Source: Chlamydia trachomatis A/HAR-13 (GTDB taxonomy: Bacteria; Chlamydiota; Chlamydiia; Chlamydiales; Chlamydiaceae). From it: a DNA stretch of 64,000 nucleotides. The position numbers and the translations under genes were made by a program. Position 1 is the stretch's first letter. Every line of letters starts with the position of its first letter. Positions 49,183 through 58,088 of the stretch are shown one piece after another. The notes below the pieces were generated by a model that was given only the letters and a program-made list of their open reading frames with translations, was not told the DNA's origin and searched no databases. The stretch is from assembly GCF_000012125.1 (NCBI RefSeq), contig NC_007429.1, positions 1 through 64,000 on the forward strand, written 5' to 3'.

Positions 49183-49646
49183 GAGGGAATCTCCTTCGTA
49201 CTGTTTTTTTTAAACCTAGCATAAGCAGGTTTGTTAGTAAATGATTAGAGCCGCGATCAGGTGATTTGCTGTTAGGCAAGGCCTTCCTATCGAGGCTGGT
49301 GCGACATCCCTCTTCGGAGTTTCCTAATCAACTAGGTCGTCTAGCTGGTAGGAAAATAAGAAGGCGCAAGCTCATTCCCTTCGGTCTATTATGTGTTGAA
49401 CGTACGCTTCTAAAACACGCTTTAGTTTCGGTAAACTTAATCTAGCCGTAGATCCAACTAGGGGACATTGTCACAGGATATTTTTTTTGGTTATTTTCCG
49501 CAATACTCTATAGAGAATACTTGTATTCACGAAAAAATCGGTCCTAGTGTACAGTTTTCTCTGAAGATAAAGAGGTTCCGAAGGGACGTCTTTTATTTGA
49601 AAAAGAGAAATTCACAGGAAGTTTCGTATAGATAGGATGGTTTTTT
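49183..49646. other. Long divergent intergenic region between slc1 and ssb
   Basis: A 464-base gap, the longest in the window. No ORF with coding character is present on either strand. Several potential short hairpins exist (for example CCTAATCAACTAGG near 49323 and AAGGCCTT near 49279). It should carry the divergent promoters of slc1 and ssb, and is long enough for an unannotated RNA. I looked for the RNase P RNA and SRP RNA conserved cores and did not find convincing matches. Confidence 0.5.
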
Positions 49647-50120
49647 ATGTTGTTCGGATATTTGGTAGGATTTCTAGCTGCCGATCCTGAAGAAAGAATG
49701 ACATCCGGAGGTAAACGGGTTGTTGTTTTACGTTTGGGTGTAAAATCTCGTGTAGGATCTAAAGATGAAACAGTGTGGTGCAGATGCAATATCTGGAACA
49801 ACCGTTATGATAAGATGCTTCCTTATTTGAAGAAAGGTTCTTCAGTCATTGTTGCTGGAGAGCTTTCTTTAGAAAGCTATGTAGGTAGAGACGGTTCTCC
49901 ACAAGCTTCTATTTCTGTAAGCGTAGATACATTAAAATTTAATTCCGGATCTTCTCGTCCTGATGCTAGAGGTTCAGATGAAGGTCGTCAGAGAGCTAAT
50001 GATAATGTCTCTATTGGATTTGATGGAGAAAGTTTAGATACAGACTCTGCGCTTGATAAGGAAGTCTATGCAGGGTTTGGAGAAGACCAACAGTATGCTA
50101 GTGAGGATGTTCCTTTTTAG
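49647..50120 (+). CDS. ssb: Single-stranded DNA-binding protein
   Basis: Coats single-stranded DNA in replication and repair. The 157-residue protein has an OB fold (VVVLRLGVKSRVGSKDETVW, CNIWNN), a disordered linker and the acidic C-terminal tip ending DVPF, equivalent to DDIPF, which binds partner proteins. Length is normal. Confidence 0.95.
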   Translation: MLFGYLVGFLAADPEERMTSGGKRVVVLRLGVKSRVGSKDETVWCRCNIWNNRYDKMLPYLKKGSSVIVAGELSLESYVGRDGSPQASISVSVDTLKFNSGSSRPDARGSDEGRQRANDNVSIGFDGESLDTDSALDKEVYAGFGEDQQYASEDVPF

Positions 50121-50460
50121 TTGCAACTCACAAGCCGTTCCTTTCAGGCCCCTTTAGAAGAGATTTCTTTTCGGTAACAGGGGCCTATTCTATTCATTTG
50201 ATTCAATCCCATATCTTAAGAAGCTCTTGAATCTTCTTGTCTATGGAGTAACAGAGCTTATTTGCTAAAAAGACTACTCTTTCCTATAGTCCTTTTTTTC
50301 ATCTCGGAATAATGTAGAGATGAAAACCATGTTGTTTTGCTTGTTCTGGCCTTTTCTACTGCAGAGAATGGGTCAGGCCGCCAGCTTGAGACGGAAATGA
50401 GCAAAACGCGTTCTACTGGTGTTTAATTATTGACTCAATCGATTCAACAAAGAGGTTATT
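50121..50460. other. Intergenic region between ssb and pepA
   Basis: A 340-base gap with much potential RNA structure: the ssb terminator hairpin (50146-50186), a second terminator-like hairpin (GACTA/TAGTC, 50267-50299, with a T run), TTTCATCTC/GAGATGAAA (about 50297-50325), and GTTTTGCT (50334-50341) pairing with AGCAAAAC (50400-50407). The last two lie in what may be the pepA leader. Confidence 0.5.
50146..50186 (+). terminator. Terminator after ssb
   Basis: An 8-bp inverted repeat (AGGCCCCT 50146-50153, AGGGGCCT 50179-50186) with a 25-base loop that can itself pair, then ATTCTATTC. The poor T run lowers confidence. Confidence 0.55.
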
Positions 50461-51960
50461 GTGGTATTACTCTATTCTCAAGCGAGTTGGGATAAACGAT
50501 CGAAAGCGGATGCTCTTGTTCTTCCTTTTTGGATGAAGAATTCTAAAGCTCAAGAAGCTGCGGTTGTTGATGAGGACTACAAGCTTGTCTATCAAAACGC
50601 ATTATCCAATTTTTCAGGGAAGAAAGGGGAAACGGCTTTTCTTTTTGGAAATGATCACACAAAAGAACAAAAAATTGTTCTTCTTGGTCTAGGGAAGAGC
50701 GAAGAAGTATCCGGAACAACCGTTTTAGAAGCCTACGCTCAGGCTACTACTGTCTTAAGAAAAGCTAAGTGTAAGACTGTAAATATTTTACTCCCAACAA
50801 TTTCACAGTTGCGCTTCTCCGTAGAAGAGTTTTTAACGAACTTGGCAGCAGGGGTGCTATCTCTGAACTATAATTACCCAACCTATCACAAAGTGGATAC
50901 GTCTTTGCCTTTCCTAGAGAAAGTGACTGTAGTGGGTATTGTCTCTAAGGTAGGGGACAAGATCTTTAGAAAAGAAGAGAGCCTATTTGAAGGGGTATAT
51001 TTAACTAGAGATTTAGTGAATACCAATGCAGATGAAGTCACTCCAGAAAAACTTGCTGCGGTAGCAAAAGGTCTAGCAGGGGAGTTCGCGAGTCTGGATG
51101 TAAAAATTCTAGATAGGAAGGCGATATTAAAAGAAAAAATGGGATTGTTGGCTGCTGTTGCCAAGGGCGCTGCTGTTGAGCCTCGGTTTATTGTTCTGGA
51201 TTACCAAGGTAACCCTAAATCTAAAGATAGAACCGTACTCATTGGTAAAGGGGTAACATTCGATTCCGGAGGACTAGATTTGAAACCTGGGAAGGCAATG
51301 ATTACCATGAAGGAAGACATGGCTGGAGCGGCTACCGTTCTAGGAATTTTTTCTGCTTTAGCTTCCTTAGAGCTTCCGATCAATGTGACCGGGATCATTC
51401 CAGCTACAGAGAATGCGATTGGATCGGCTGCCTATAAGATGGGAGATGTATATGTTGGAATGACCGGCCTTTCTGTAGAAATTGGCAGCACTGATGCGGA
51501 AGGGCGTTTGATTTTAGCCGATGCCATCTCCTATGCTTTGAAATATTGTAATCCTACCCGCATCATTGATTTTGCTACCTTGACGGGTGCTATGGTTGTT
51601 TCTTTAGGAGAATCTGTGGCTGGATTTTTTGCAAATAACGACGTGTTGGCAAGAGATCTGGCAGAAGCTTCATCAGAGACCGGGGAAGCTCTATGGAGAA
51701 TGCCTTTGGTAGAGAAATATGACCCGGCACTTCATTCAGATATTGCAGATATGAAAAATATCGGCAGCAATCGTGCAGGATCGATTACTGCAGCGCTATT
51801 TTTACAACGTTTCCTCGAAGACAATCCAGTAGCATGGGCACATTTGGACATTGCAGGTACTGCTTACCATGAAAAAGAAGAGTTGCCTTACCCCAAATAT
51901 GCAACAGGATTTGGTGTGCGTTGTTTAATTCATTATATGGAGAAATTCCTATCTAAATAG
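50461..51960 (+). CDS. pepA: Leucyl aminopeptidase (M17)
   Basis: Two-metal cytosolic aminopeptidase releasing N-terminal residues. The 499-residue protein has the M17 metal-site motifs [10 protein letters not shown] (Lys and Asp), MKEDMAGAA (Asp), and STDAEGRL (Asp and Glu), where the family usually has NTDAEGRL. The start is GTG after AGAGG. Ends at a perfect terminator. Confidence 0.96.
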   Translation: MVLLYSQASWDKRSKADALVLPFWMKNSKAQEAAVVDEDYKLVYQNALSNFSGKKGETAFLFGNDHTKEQKIVLLGLGKSEEVSGTTVLEAYAQATTVLRKAKCKTVNILLPTISQLRFSVEEFLTNLAAGVLSLNYNYPTYHKVDTSLPFLEKVTVVGIVSKVGDKIFRKEESLFEGVYLTRDLVNTNADEVTPEKLAAVAKGLAGEFASLDVKILDRKAILKEKMGLLAAVAKGAAVEPRFIVLDYQGNPKSKDRTVLIGKGVTFDSGGLDLKPGKAMITMKEDMAGAATVLGIFSALASLELPINVTGIIPATENAIGSAAYKMGDVYVGMTGLSVEIGSTDAEGRLILADAISYALKYCNPTRIIDFATLTGAMVVSLGESVAGFFANNDVLARDLAEASSETGEALWRMPLVEKYDPALHSDIADMKNIGSNRAGSITAALFLQRFLEDNPVAWAHLDIAGTAYHEKEELPYPKYATGFGVRCLIHYMEKFLSK

Positions 51961-51990
51961 TTATTGTTTAGCGATATTAAATAATGTGTG

Positions 51991-52030
51991 TGGTTAGTTT
52001 TTAATAAAAATTAAAAACTAACCATTTTTT
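51991..52030 (+). terminator. Terminator after pepA
   Basis: A perfect 15-bp stem (51991-52005 with 52010-52024) with an AAAA loop and TTTTTT. It ends three bases before the hctB sigma28 promoter element and would insulate it from pepA. Confidence 0.95.
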
Positions 52031-52032
52031 AT

Positions 52033-52060
52033 TAAAGTTTTTCATTCTCACTGTCGATAG
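52033..52060 (+). promoter_or_regulatory. Sigma28-type promoter of hctB
   Basis: TAAAGTTT (52033-52040) is a perfect -35 match for the sigma28 consensus, and GTCGATAG (52053-52060) is close to the -10 GCCGATAA, with a 12-base spacer. hctB is a known late gene transcribed by chlamydial sigma28 RNA polymerase. Confidence 0.88.
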
Positions 52061-52102
52061 ATCAAATAAGTAGTAGTTACCTGTCTAATTAGGGGAATGA
52101 AC

Positions 52103-52708
52103 ATGTTGGGAGTACAAAAGAAACGCAGCACAAGAAAAACTGCTGCCAGAAAGACTGTAGTACGTAAGCCTGCCGCTAAGAAGACGGCAGCTAAAAAAGC
52201 TCCAGTAAGAAAAGTTGCAGCTAAGAAGACTGTAGCTCGCAAAACAGTAGCTAAAAAAACTGTAGCAGCTCGTAAGCCTGTAGCTAAGAAGACGGCAGCT
52301 AAAAAAGCTCCAGTAAGAAAAGTTGCAGCTAAGAAGACTGTAGCTCGCAAAACAGTAGCTAAAAAAACTGTAGCAGCTCGTAAGCCTGTAGCTAAGAAAG
52401 CAACAGCTAAAAAAGCTCCAGTAAGAAAAGTTGCAGCTAAGAAGACTGTAGCTCGCAAAACAGTAGCTAAAAAAACTGTAGCAGCTCGTAAGCCTGTAGC
52501 AAAAAGAGTAGCTTCAACAAAAAAATCTTCCGTAGCAGTAAAAGCTGGAGTTTGTATGAAAAAACATAAACATACTGCAGCTTGTGGACGTGTAGCTGCT
52601 TCTGGTGTAAAGGTTTGCGCTTCTGCAGCTAAAAGAAAAACGAATCCTAACCGTTCTCGTACAGCTCACAGCTGGCGTCAACAATTAATGAAATTAGTCG
52701 CTAGATAG
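52103..52708 (+). CDS. hctB: Histone H1-like protein Hc2
   Basis: Late nucleoid protein that condenses DNA as reticulate bodies turn into elementary bodies. The 201-residue, Lys/Arg/Ala/Val-rich protein carries three tandem 36-residue repeats (residues 26-133), then a short C-terminal domain with three Cys. I chose ATG 52103, seven bases after AGGGG; the ATG six bases upstream is too near that site. Repeat number differs between strains, which changes protein size. Confidence 0.95.
   Translation: MLGVQKKRSTRKTAARKTVVRKPAAKKTAAKKAPVRKVAAKKTVARKTVAKKTVAARKPVAKKTAAKKAPVRKVAAKKTVARKTVAKKTVAARKPVAKKATAKKAPVRKVAAKKTVARKTVAKKTVAARKPVAKRVASTKKSSVAVKAGVCMKKHKHTAACGRVAASGVKVCASAAKRKTNPNRSRTAHSWRQQLMKLVAR
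52178..52501 (+). repeat. Three tandem 108-bp repeats within hctB
   Basis: Copies at 52178-52285, 52286-52393 and 52394-52501. Copies 1 and 2 are almost identical in DNA; copy 3 differs at its start (GCAACAGCT for ACGGCAGCT). The near identity suggests recent duplication or conversion. Confidence 0.92.
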
Positions 52709-52738
52709 TCGTATCGCTTTCGATGATTTTCTAAGTAG

Positions 52739-52771
52739 CCGGGAATAAGAATTCTCTTTTCCCGGTTTTTT
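52739..52771 (+). terminator. Terminator after hctB
   Basis: CCGGGAA (52739-52745) pairs with TTCCCGG (52759-52765), followed by six T. Confidence 0.9.
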
Positions 52772-52862
52772 GTATTTATTGGCTGAGTCGAAATGCCTTA
52801 AGAAGATAAAATCTGGGAACAAAAAGAATAATCCCAGAATTATTGGGTTTTGGCGATGGATT

Positions 52863-53807
52863 ATGGGAAACAGCCAGAATAGTATTCACATAACGTCTAC
52901 TAAAGATTTTGTTCAGTATATTGAACGTGAACGATTTAGAGTGATTGTGATTGGCTCTTCATCTCTTGAGGACAAAGATATCTTTTCGGAACTTTATATT
53001 TCTGGAAGGAAGAGCTTTTTTGACGGACAGCGTTTGTTGCAACAAGAGCTCTTATCTTGGACGGATCATTTTGGTTTGTTCGCTTCCCAAGAGACTATAG
53101 GCATTTATCAAGCAGAGAAAATGAGCTCTTCTCTACAAGAGTTTATTATAGATTACACTCGGCATCCTAACCCGAATCTTACGTTGTTCCTTTTCACAAA
53201 TAAAGCAGAGCTGTTCTCTTCTTTATCTTCGAAGCTTTCTAATGCTCTTTGTTTATCTTTATTTGGAGAGTATTTTGCTGAGCGAGATGCTCGCATAGCT
53301 CAGGTTTTGATAAAACGTTCTAAAGAGTCGCAGCTTTCTTGCTCTTTAGGAGTTGCAAAGATTTTTGTGAGTAAGTTTCCTCAGACAGGTTTATTTGAAA
53401 TTCTTAGTGAATTTCAAAAGTTAATTTGTCAGATGGGAGACAAGGAATCTATAGAAGCTTCGGATATTCAATCATTTGTAGAGAAAAAAGAGGCGATCTC
53501 TCTGTGGAAGTTGCGAGATGCTCTTCTTCGTAAAGACCGTGTCGCTGCACACAGTCTGATGAGATCTTTGGTGTCTGATATGGGAGAGGAGCCTCTGGCG
53601 ATTCTCAGCTTTTTACGTAGTCAGTACCTCTTAGGACTGAGGGCAGTGGCAGAGCAGTCGAAAGAGCGTAAAACACAAATATTTATTGCTGCAGGAGAGC
53701 CGGCTCTTTTAAATGGTTTGAACCTGTTTTTCCATACGGAAAGTTTAATTAAGAATAACTTCCAAGATCCCATGCTTTCATTAGAAATGCTAGTTTCACG
53801 ACTTTAG
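52863..53807 (+). CDS. DNA polymerase III delta (HolA)-like protein (CT047)
   Basis: A 314-residue protein. Its C-terminal half has the look of clamp-loader delta: SLWKLRDALLRKDRVAAHSL, then GEEPLAILSFLRSQYLLGLR and an ending DPMLSLEMLVSRL that fits the HolA C-terminus. No Walker A is seen, as expected for delta. The N-terminal third is diverged. I chose ATG 52863; the frame is open to a TTG at 52770. Assignment is by pattern and needs profile confirmation. Confidence 0.68.
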   Translation: MGNSQNSIHITSTKDFVQYIERERFRVIVIGSSSLEDKDIFSELYISGRKSFFDGQRLLQQELLSWTDHFGLFASQETIGIYQAEKMSSSLQEFIIDYTRHPNPNLTLFLFTNKAELFSSLSSKLSNALCLSLFGEYFAERDARIAQVLIKRSKESQLSCSLGVAKIFVSKFPQTGLFEILSEFQKLICQMGDKESIEASDIQSFVEKKEAISLWKLRDALLRKDRVAAHSLMRSLVSDMGEEPLAILSFLRSQYLLGLRAVAEQSKERKTQIFIAAGEPALLNGLNLFFHTESLIKNNFQDPMLSLEMLVSRL

Positions 53808-53901
53808 ATTTTTATTTGATGGGATTTTTTCCCTGTATATTTTTTCGTAAGCATCTTTTAGAATAGTCTCCAGTCTAATGATTTAGAATACACTTGTGGC
53901 T

Positions 53902-54615
53902 ATGGCGCTGTATCTTCTTCCCAATACTTTAGGTAGTAAAAGATCTGAGGACCTTCCTTCTTCGGTTGGAGAGATTGTTCGGAATAAAATCCAGGGATTA
54001 ATAGTAGAAAGTGATCGTGGTGGGCGGTTATTCTTAAGTTTATGGAAAGTAGAAGAGCCTCATAGGTTTCCTCTTGCCGTGATGAGCAAGAATGACACTT
54101 CTGTTAAGGCTTGTGACTTTTATTTAGAGCCTATTCTCAAGAAGCAAGAGTCTTGGGGCCTCATTTCTGATGCAGGGTTGCCTTGTATTGCTGATCCTGG
54201 GGCTAGGTTAGTCCGAAGAGCTTGGACATTGGGGATTCCCGTGCATGCTGTATCTGGCCCTTGCTCGATTACGCAAGCGTTGATGCTCTCTGGACTACCA
54301 GGGCAAAATTTCACATTTCATGGTTATTTGCCCCAAAATCCTAAAGAAAGATCTCGTTATTTGCGAAGTTGCTCAGGGAAATTCCATACGCAAATCTGTA
54401 TAGAGACTCCGTACCGTAATCCATATACGTTTGATGCGTTATTAGATCAGCTTCCGGATCATGGCGAGCTTTGTGTCGCGATTGATTTAATGGGAGATCA
54501 AGAATACGTTTCTACGCGAAGCATAGCCGTATGGAATCAATCTTCTGATATCGAAGAGGTTCGTGAGCGTTTGAAAAAAGTTCCAGCTATTTTTCTATTT
54601 ATTACTTCTTTTTGA
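53902..54615 (+). CDS. rsmI: RsmI/YraL-type SAM methyltransferase, short form (CT048)
   Basis: Tetrapyrrole-methylase fold. The RsmI family methylates the 2'-OH of C1402 in 16S rRNA. The 237-residue protein has LISDAGLPCIADPGARLVRR and VSGPCSITQALMLSG, both family blocks, but its N-terminus (ALYLLPNTLGSKRSEDLP) and GLIVESDRGGRLFLS differ from classic RsmI (about 280 residues) and are closer to the short form I know from Bacteroidetes. The exact substrate may differ. Two in-frame starts (GTG 53896, ATG 53902) are close together. Confidence 0.8.
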   Translation: MALYLLPNTLGSKRSEDLPSSVGEIVRNKIQGLIVESDRGGRLFLSLWKVEEPHRFPLAVMSKNDTSVKACDFYLEPILKKQESWGLISDAGLPCIADPGARLVRRAWTLGIPVHAVSGPCSITQALMLSGLPGQNFTFHGYLPQNPKERSRYLRSCSGKFHTQICIETPYRNPYTFDALLDQLPDHGELCVAIDLMGDQEYVSTRSIAVWNQSSDIEEVRERLKKVPAIFLFITSF

Positions 54616-54705
54616 TTTCATAGCATCCGCTAGTTTGTTTTGTTTGTTAATTTAATTTTTTCTAATTAAAAGAAAATTAGAATTTAATTAATTAAAAGAC
54701 AAAAC

Positions 54706-56178
54706 ATGAACAAAAAAATAATTAAAGAACGCGTTTCTTCGTCTGTTCCGTCGACACCTTCTGATCAGCTTGCCGATCCCACGAATCCTGTTACTAAAAT
54801 ACTATTTGAATGCAAGCTATCTCAGAATCAAGGAGACGCTTCTGCCGATGTTGATGCGATGGTCACCACAGCTCATGTCAAGCTAGACGCTAAGAATCAA
54901 CAAGTTCGTCAGGTAGCTAAAGGGGAAGAAGACCAAAATGTGATTGTACTCTCTCAGCTTGAAGGATATTTACAGAATGGATCTCGATCGATCGCGGGAT
55001 TGTTCCTACCGACTTCTGGAGGGGTGATGGTTGGAGACATTAATATGGGGACAAGCCCAGGGAATACCATCAAAGGGCTTCCTTCTTCTTGGGGATCCGC
55101 TATGTTCCTCGGGAATGAATATGCAGCTTCTGTAGGGATTGTACAAGATGTTGTCGGAGAGTATGGAGCTCGGTTGGATGATTTGATTGAGAGGATTACC
55201 AAGTATTCTGGTTCAGGAGAGGGTAGTATGACTAAACTTCTTGAAGATCTCGGTAGCCCTAAGGAATCTCAGCCTGGACAGACGCCTTCTGTGACTCTAG
55301 AGAAGCCTACAGATGCTAAGTGGTTATTGTTAAGTGCTAAGAACGCTATGACAGGGACCTTGCGTTTTGAGAAAAAACAAGGAGCTTTGTCAACAACTCC
55401 AGATCCCACGATAACAAATCTGAAAGCAAGAGAATTGGGAACTATTGGAACAGCTACTCCGACAGATAAGTTACAGAATATAGTTTCTGTTGCTGACCTC
55501 ACAACCATACTGAAAGATTTACAAAATAATGCTCCTTCGGAAGGAACAGGTTCAGATACAGGTTCAGACGTGGGATCTGGATCTGGTTCGGGAACGGACT
55601 CAGGATCAGGGGGTATAGCAGGTGCAAGTGTAAGCACAACCACTGCATCGACCTTCCCAGAGTGGACGGGACAAGAGGTGCCTTATTTGGTGTATCAATC
55701 CCAGGATTCTGGTTCAGGTTCACCAAGTGTACAGAATCCTCTTAAGTCTAGTAATGCAGACAATTATATCAAAAAGGATAACGGGACTTATTCGCTTTTG
55801 CGAAGAGGTCTTTATCTTATCACCTTTGCTTATGAGTTGAGTACGTCATCATCAAATGGAGTTGTTACCTGTACAGGAACTCTCACAAAGAAATCTGATT
55901 CAACATATGCTGGAGGAGATGTGGCAGCTCAGCCTACGAGTGGGGATGCTGCAGATCCAAATCCTGCAGAGCCTTCTCCAGCATTTTCCGTAGTAGGCTC
56001 TTCGGATGGAAAAACTGTAGTTGGGAGTGCGTACATTTTAGTCCCAGGAGACAAAGCGCTTTCAGAACATACGCTAACTTTGGCATTAACTCCTGGTGAA
56101 AATACAGGGGTGAGGCCTACTTCAGCTACAGCTTCTAAGAGTTATGTAGCTATCTCATATATGGGCGCTGGTTATTAA
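54706..56178 (+). CDS. pls1: Pls1, Pmp-like secreted protein with tail-fibre motifs (CT049)
   Basis: Known as Pls1, reported to be exported to the inclusion lumen and membrane. The 490-residue protein has no clear signal peptide. It holds FLPTSGGVMVGDINMG and, weaker, AKNAMTGTLRF, both resembling the GGxMTGxIxM repeats of phage tail fibres. A low-complexity GSGSGSGTDSGSGG linker (about 280-305) follows, then a C-terminal domain with LLRRGLYLITFAYELS, which suggests a C1q/jelly-roll-like fold. Convergent with pls2. Confidence 0.85.
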   Translation: MNKKIIKERVSSSVPSTPSDQLADPTNPVTKILFECKLSQNQGDASADVDAMVTTAHVKLDAKNQQVRQVAKGEEDQNVIVLSQLEGYLQNGSRSIAGLFLPTSGGVMVGDINMGTSPGNTIKGLPSSWGSAMFLGNEYAASVGIVQDVVGEYGARLDDLIERITKYSGSGEGSMTKLLEDLGSPKESQPGQTPSVTLEKPTDAKWLLLSAKNAMTGTLRFEKKQGALSTTPDPTITNLKARELGTIGTATPTDKLQNIVSVADLTTILKDLQNNAPSEGTGSDTGSDVGSGSGSGTDSGSGGIAGASVSTTTASTFPEWTGQEVPYLVYQSQDSGSGSPSVQNPLKSSNADNYIKKDNGTYSLLRRGLYLITFAYELSTSSSNGVVTCTGTLTKKSDSTYAGGDVAAQPTSGDAADPNPAEPSPAFSVVGSSDGKTVVGSAYILVPGDKALSEHTLTLALTPGENTGVRPTSATASKSYVAISYMGAGY

Positions 56179-56186
56179 CTATTTGA

Positions 56187-56218
56187 GTTAAGGGAGAGAA
56201 TCTCCCTTAACATTTTAT
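56187..56218. terminator. Terminator between pls1 and pls2
   Basis: A perfect 11-bp stem (GTTAAGGGAGA 56187-56197, TCTCCCTTAAC 56201-56211) with a GAA loop, then ATTTTAT. Confidence 0.8.
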
Positions 56219-56236
56219 ACTGAATCGATGTGATCT

Positions 56237-57985
56237 TTAAGGCTGTGATGGTGTCGAAGTCGTGGATGTTGCCTTAGTAATTTCTCCTGAAGTTAATACC
56301 AAAGACCAGGAAAAAGATGTCAAAGTAATACCTGTAGGTGTTGTTTCTGGTGGGGTGCTTTCATCGGTTTGAGCCTCTACTGGATTAGTAGTGGGTTGTT
56401 CTGAATCTGTAGTTGTGGTTGATGCATACTGAATCCGTATTCTGCTCGTTGGGCTGGAGGATGAACTGTCAGGAGTAGTCGCTGGGGTTTCAGGTTGCGA
56501 GCTTCCTCCAGATCCAGAACTTCCTCCCGAGCTGTTATTATTTGGATTAACGTATTTCAGTTTTAATACAGATCCAGTTGCTTGCACGGGTATTTGTAGT
56601 GTGCAAGATTGTCCCGAAGAGAGGGAAAGTGTTTTAGTAATAGTCGTAGGTTCTGTAGGGGTAGTAGGAGTGGGTGATGGAGTTGCGGATAGGTTATACT
56701 TCCTTGAGAAAGTTTTCGTTATAGATGCAGTTGGATTGTTATTTGTAGGAGATGGCGTTGCTTCTGGAGCTGGAGCCTCTGGAGGGGATGGTGGAGATTC
56801 AGGAGTTGTGTCTGTTTTTGGAGGGGTTACGGTTAGCTCTAGAGAAATAGGATCTGTAGATGTTGGAGTTGTGTTGTTTGGATGGTTCCAGGTTCCTTGC
56901 ATGGAAAAGGTAAGAATACCCGTTTTTTGAATTACTATTTCTGATCGTGAAGAGTCTGAAAAGGAAAAGAATTCCTCCCATAAAGGAGATTTTTCCGAGA
57001 ATGTAGTGTTTGGGAGATCAGTGCCCTCGGCAGCCGGGGTTATTTCGGTATCAGTTGAACCAGTAGTAGTGGCAGCTAGCTCTCTAATAAATGAGGAGGC
57101 TCCGTTTGAAGGGGATGGTGGATTGTTCGGTGTGTTGCTGTTGTCTGGAGTAGTTGGTGCGGGATCAGCTGGATTCTCAGAGCCTGATCCTGAAGAATCT
57201 GATGTATCCGGTTCAGGTTCAGGTTCCGGATCAGGATCTGGCTCTGGGGTAGGAGCTTGTGTAGGATCTTGTAGCCAGTTAAAATATTCAGAAACGGTGA
57301 TATTGGAAAGGTTTGTATCGTTGTTTTTTAGAAAAGCCATTTGTGGAGAGGTGATTTTGGCTTGTACAAACTCTACATTGATAGCACTTTTGGTATCTTT
57401 GTTTGTGGGTGTTCCTAGATTCAATACAGTCTTTTCTCCCATATCGATATCTTCGTATACAGTCCCTCCGCTTGTTTTCAGAAAATCTGGGTTAGTGACA
57501 GTGTCAGGATCTTCAGCAATACCGAGAAGTTGGTGTAACGTGGATATTTGTGAGTTAATATCCGATAGGTCTGCGACAGCCTGCGTAATTTTGTCATTAC
57601 TTTTGATTTCATCTGCTTTCTCATTCAAATAACCGATAGTGACAGCAGAGCCATCATCAGGATCTTGTTGACCGTTTTGCTTGTACATCACAATGTCGGT
57701 GACATTGTTTCCCTGCATGTCAATGTCCCCAGTCATTGTGCCCCCTGTTGTGGGTAAGAAACCAGGATTAGGGTCATTTTCTTTGGTGTAGTTTTCTTTT
57801 AGATATTTGAATGTGACTGCATCTGTGGGATCTGTAGGATTCTCTGATTGTGTGATGGGTTGGTTATGTTTAACAATGCCAGGAGTAGACTCAATGCCTG
57901 TCTCACTAACCTTTAATAAGACTTTTGTCATTACTTTATTAGGGTTCCAAAAGGAAGAAGAAATATTATTTTTTGTATCGTTCAT
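56237..57985 (-). CDS. pls2: Pls2, Pmp-like secreted protein with tail-fibre motifs (CT050)
   Basis: The 582-residue paralogue of Pls1. The N-terminal part shows the tail-fibre layout twice: NPTDPTDAVTFKYLKENY then FLPTTGGTMTGDIDMQGNNV, and a second FLKTSGGTVYEDIDMG with TNKDTKSAINVEFVQAK. A PDPDPEPEPEPDTSDSSGSG linker follows (about 250-280), then domains with VIQKTGILTFSMQGTW and a long Pro/Thr/Ser-rich stretch. No signal peptide. It lies downstream of CT051 in the same direction. Confidence 0.86.
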   Translation of the reverse strand: MNDTKNNISSSFWNPNKVMTKVLLKVSETGIESTPGIVKHNQPITQSENPTDPTDAVTFKYLKENYTKENDPNPGFLPTTGGTMTGDIDMQGNNVTDIVMYKQNGQQDPDDGSAVTIGYLNEKADEIKSNDKITQAVADLSDINSQISTLHQLLGIAEDPDTVTNPDFLKTSGGTVYEDIDMGEKTVLNLGTPTNKDTKSAINVEFVQAKITSPQMAFLKNNDTNLSNITVSEYFNWLQDPTQAPTPEPDPDPEPEPEPDTSDSSGSGSENPADPAPTTPDNSNTPNNPPSPSNGASSFIRELAATTTGSTDTEITPAAEGTDLPNTTFSEKSPLWEEFFSFSDSSRSEIVIQKTGILTFSMQGTWNHPNNTTPTSTDPISLELTVTPPKTDTTPESPPSPPEAPAPEATPSPTNNNPTASITKTFSRKYNLSATPSPTPTTPTEPTTITKTLSLSSGQSCTLQIPVQATGSVLKLKYVNPNNNSSGGSSGSGGSSQPETPATTPDSSSSSPTSRIRIQYASTTTTDSEQPTTNPVEAQTDESTPPETTPTGITLTSFSWSLVLTSGEITKATSTTSTPSQP

Positions 57986-58088
57986 TATTTCGTTTTTTAA
58001 ATCTTTAACTTCGTAAGTCTCTATACTAGCTTATTTTTAATCATTTTTGATTTAGTGATAAAATCGGATCCTCCAAACCGAAAACCTT

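Noticed and set aside
49201..49500. RNase P RNA: minus strand has AGGAAACTCCG and AACAAACCTGCTTAT, faintly like the conserved P4 strands
   Set aside because: The two elements are too close together for RNase P RNA, the strands do not pair as P4, and the other conserved regions are missing.
52048..52458. A hydrophobic repetitive open frame antisense to hctB
   Set aside because: It only mirrors the Lys/Ala codon repeats of hctB and has no ribosome-binding site.
52178..52501. CRISPR-like array
   Set aside because: The 108-bp repeats are contiguous, in frame and inside hctB, with no spacers.
57006..57632. A 208-codon open frame antisense to pls2, rich in Gly-Ser
   Set aside because: It is the complement of the Pro/Glu-rich linker region; the sense frame has conserved family motifs and the antisense frame has none.
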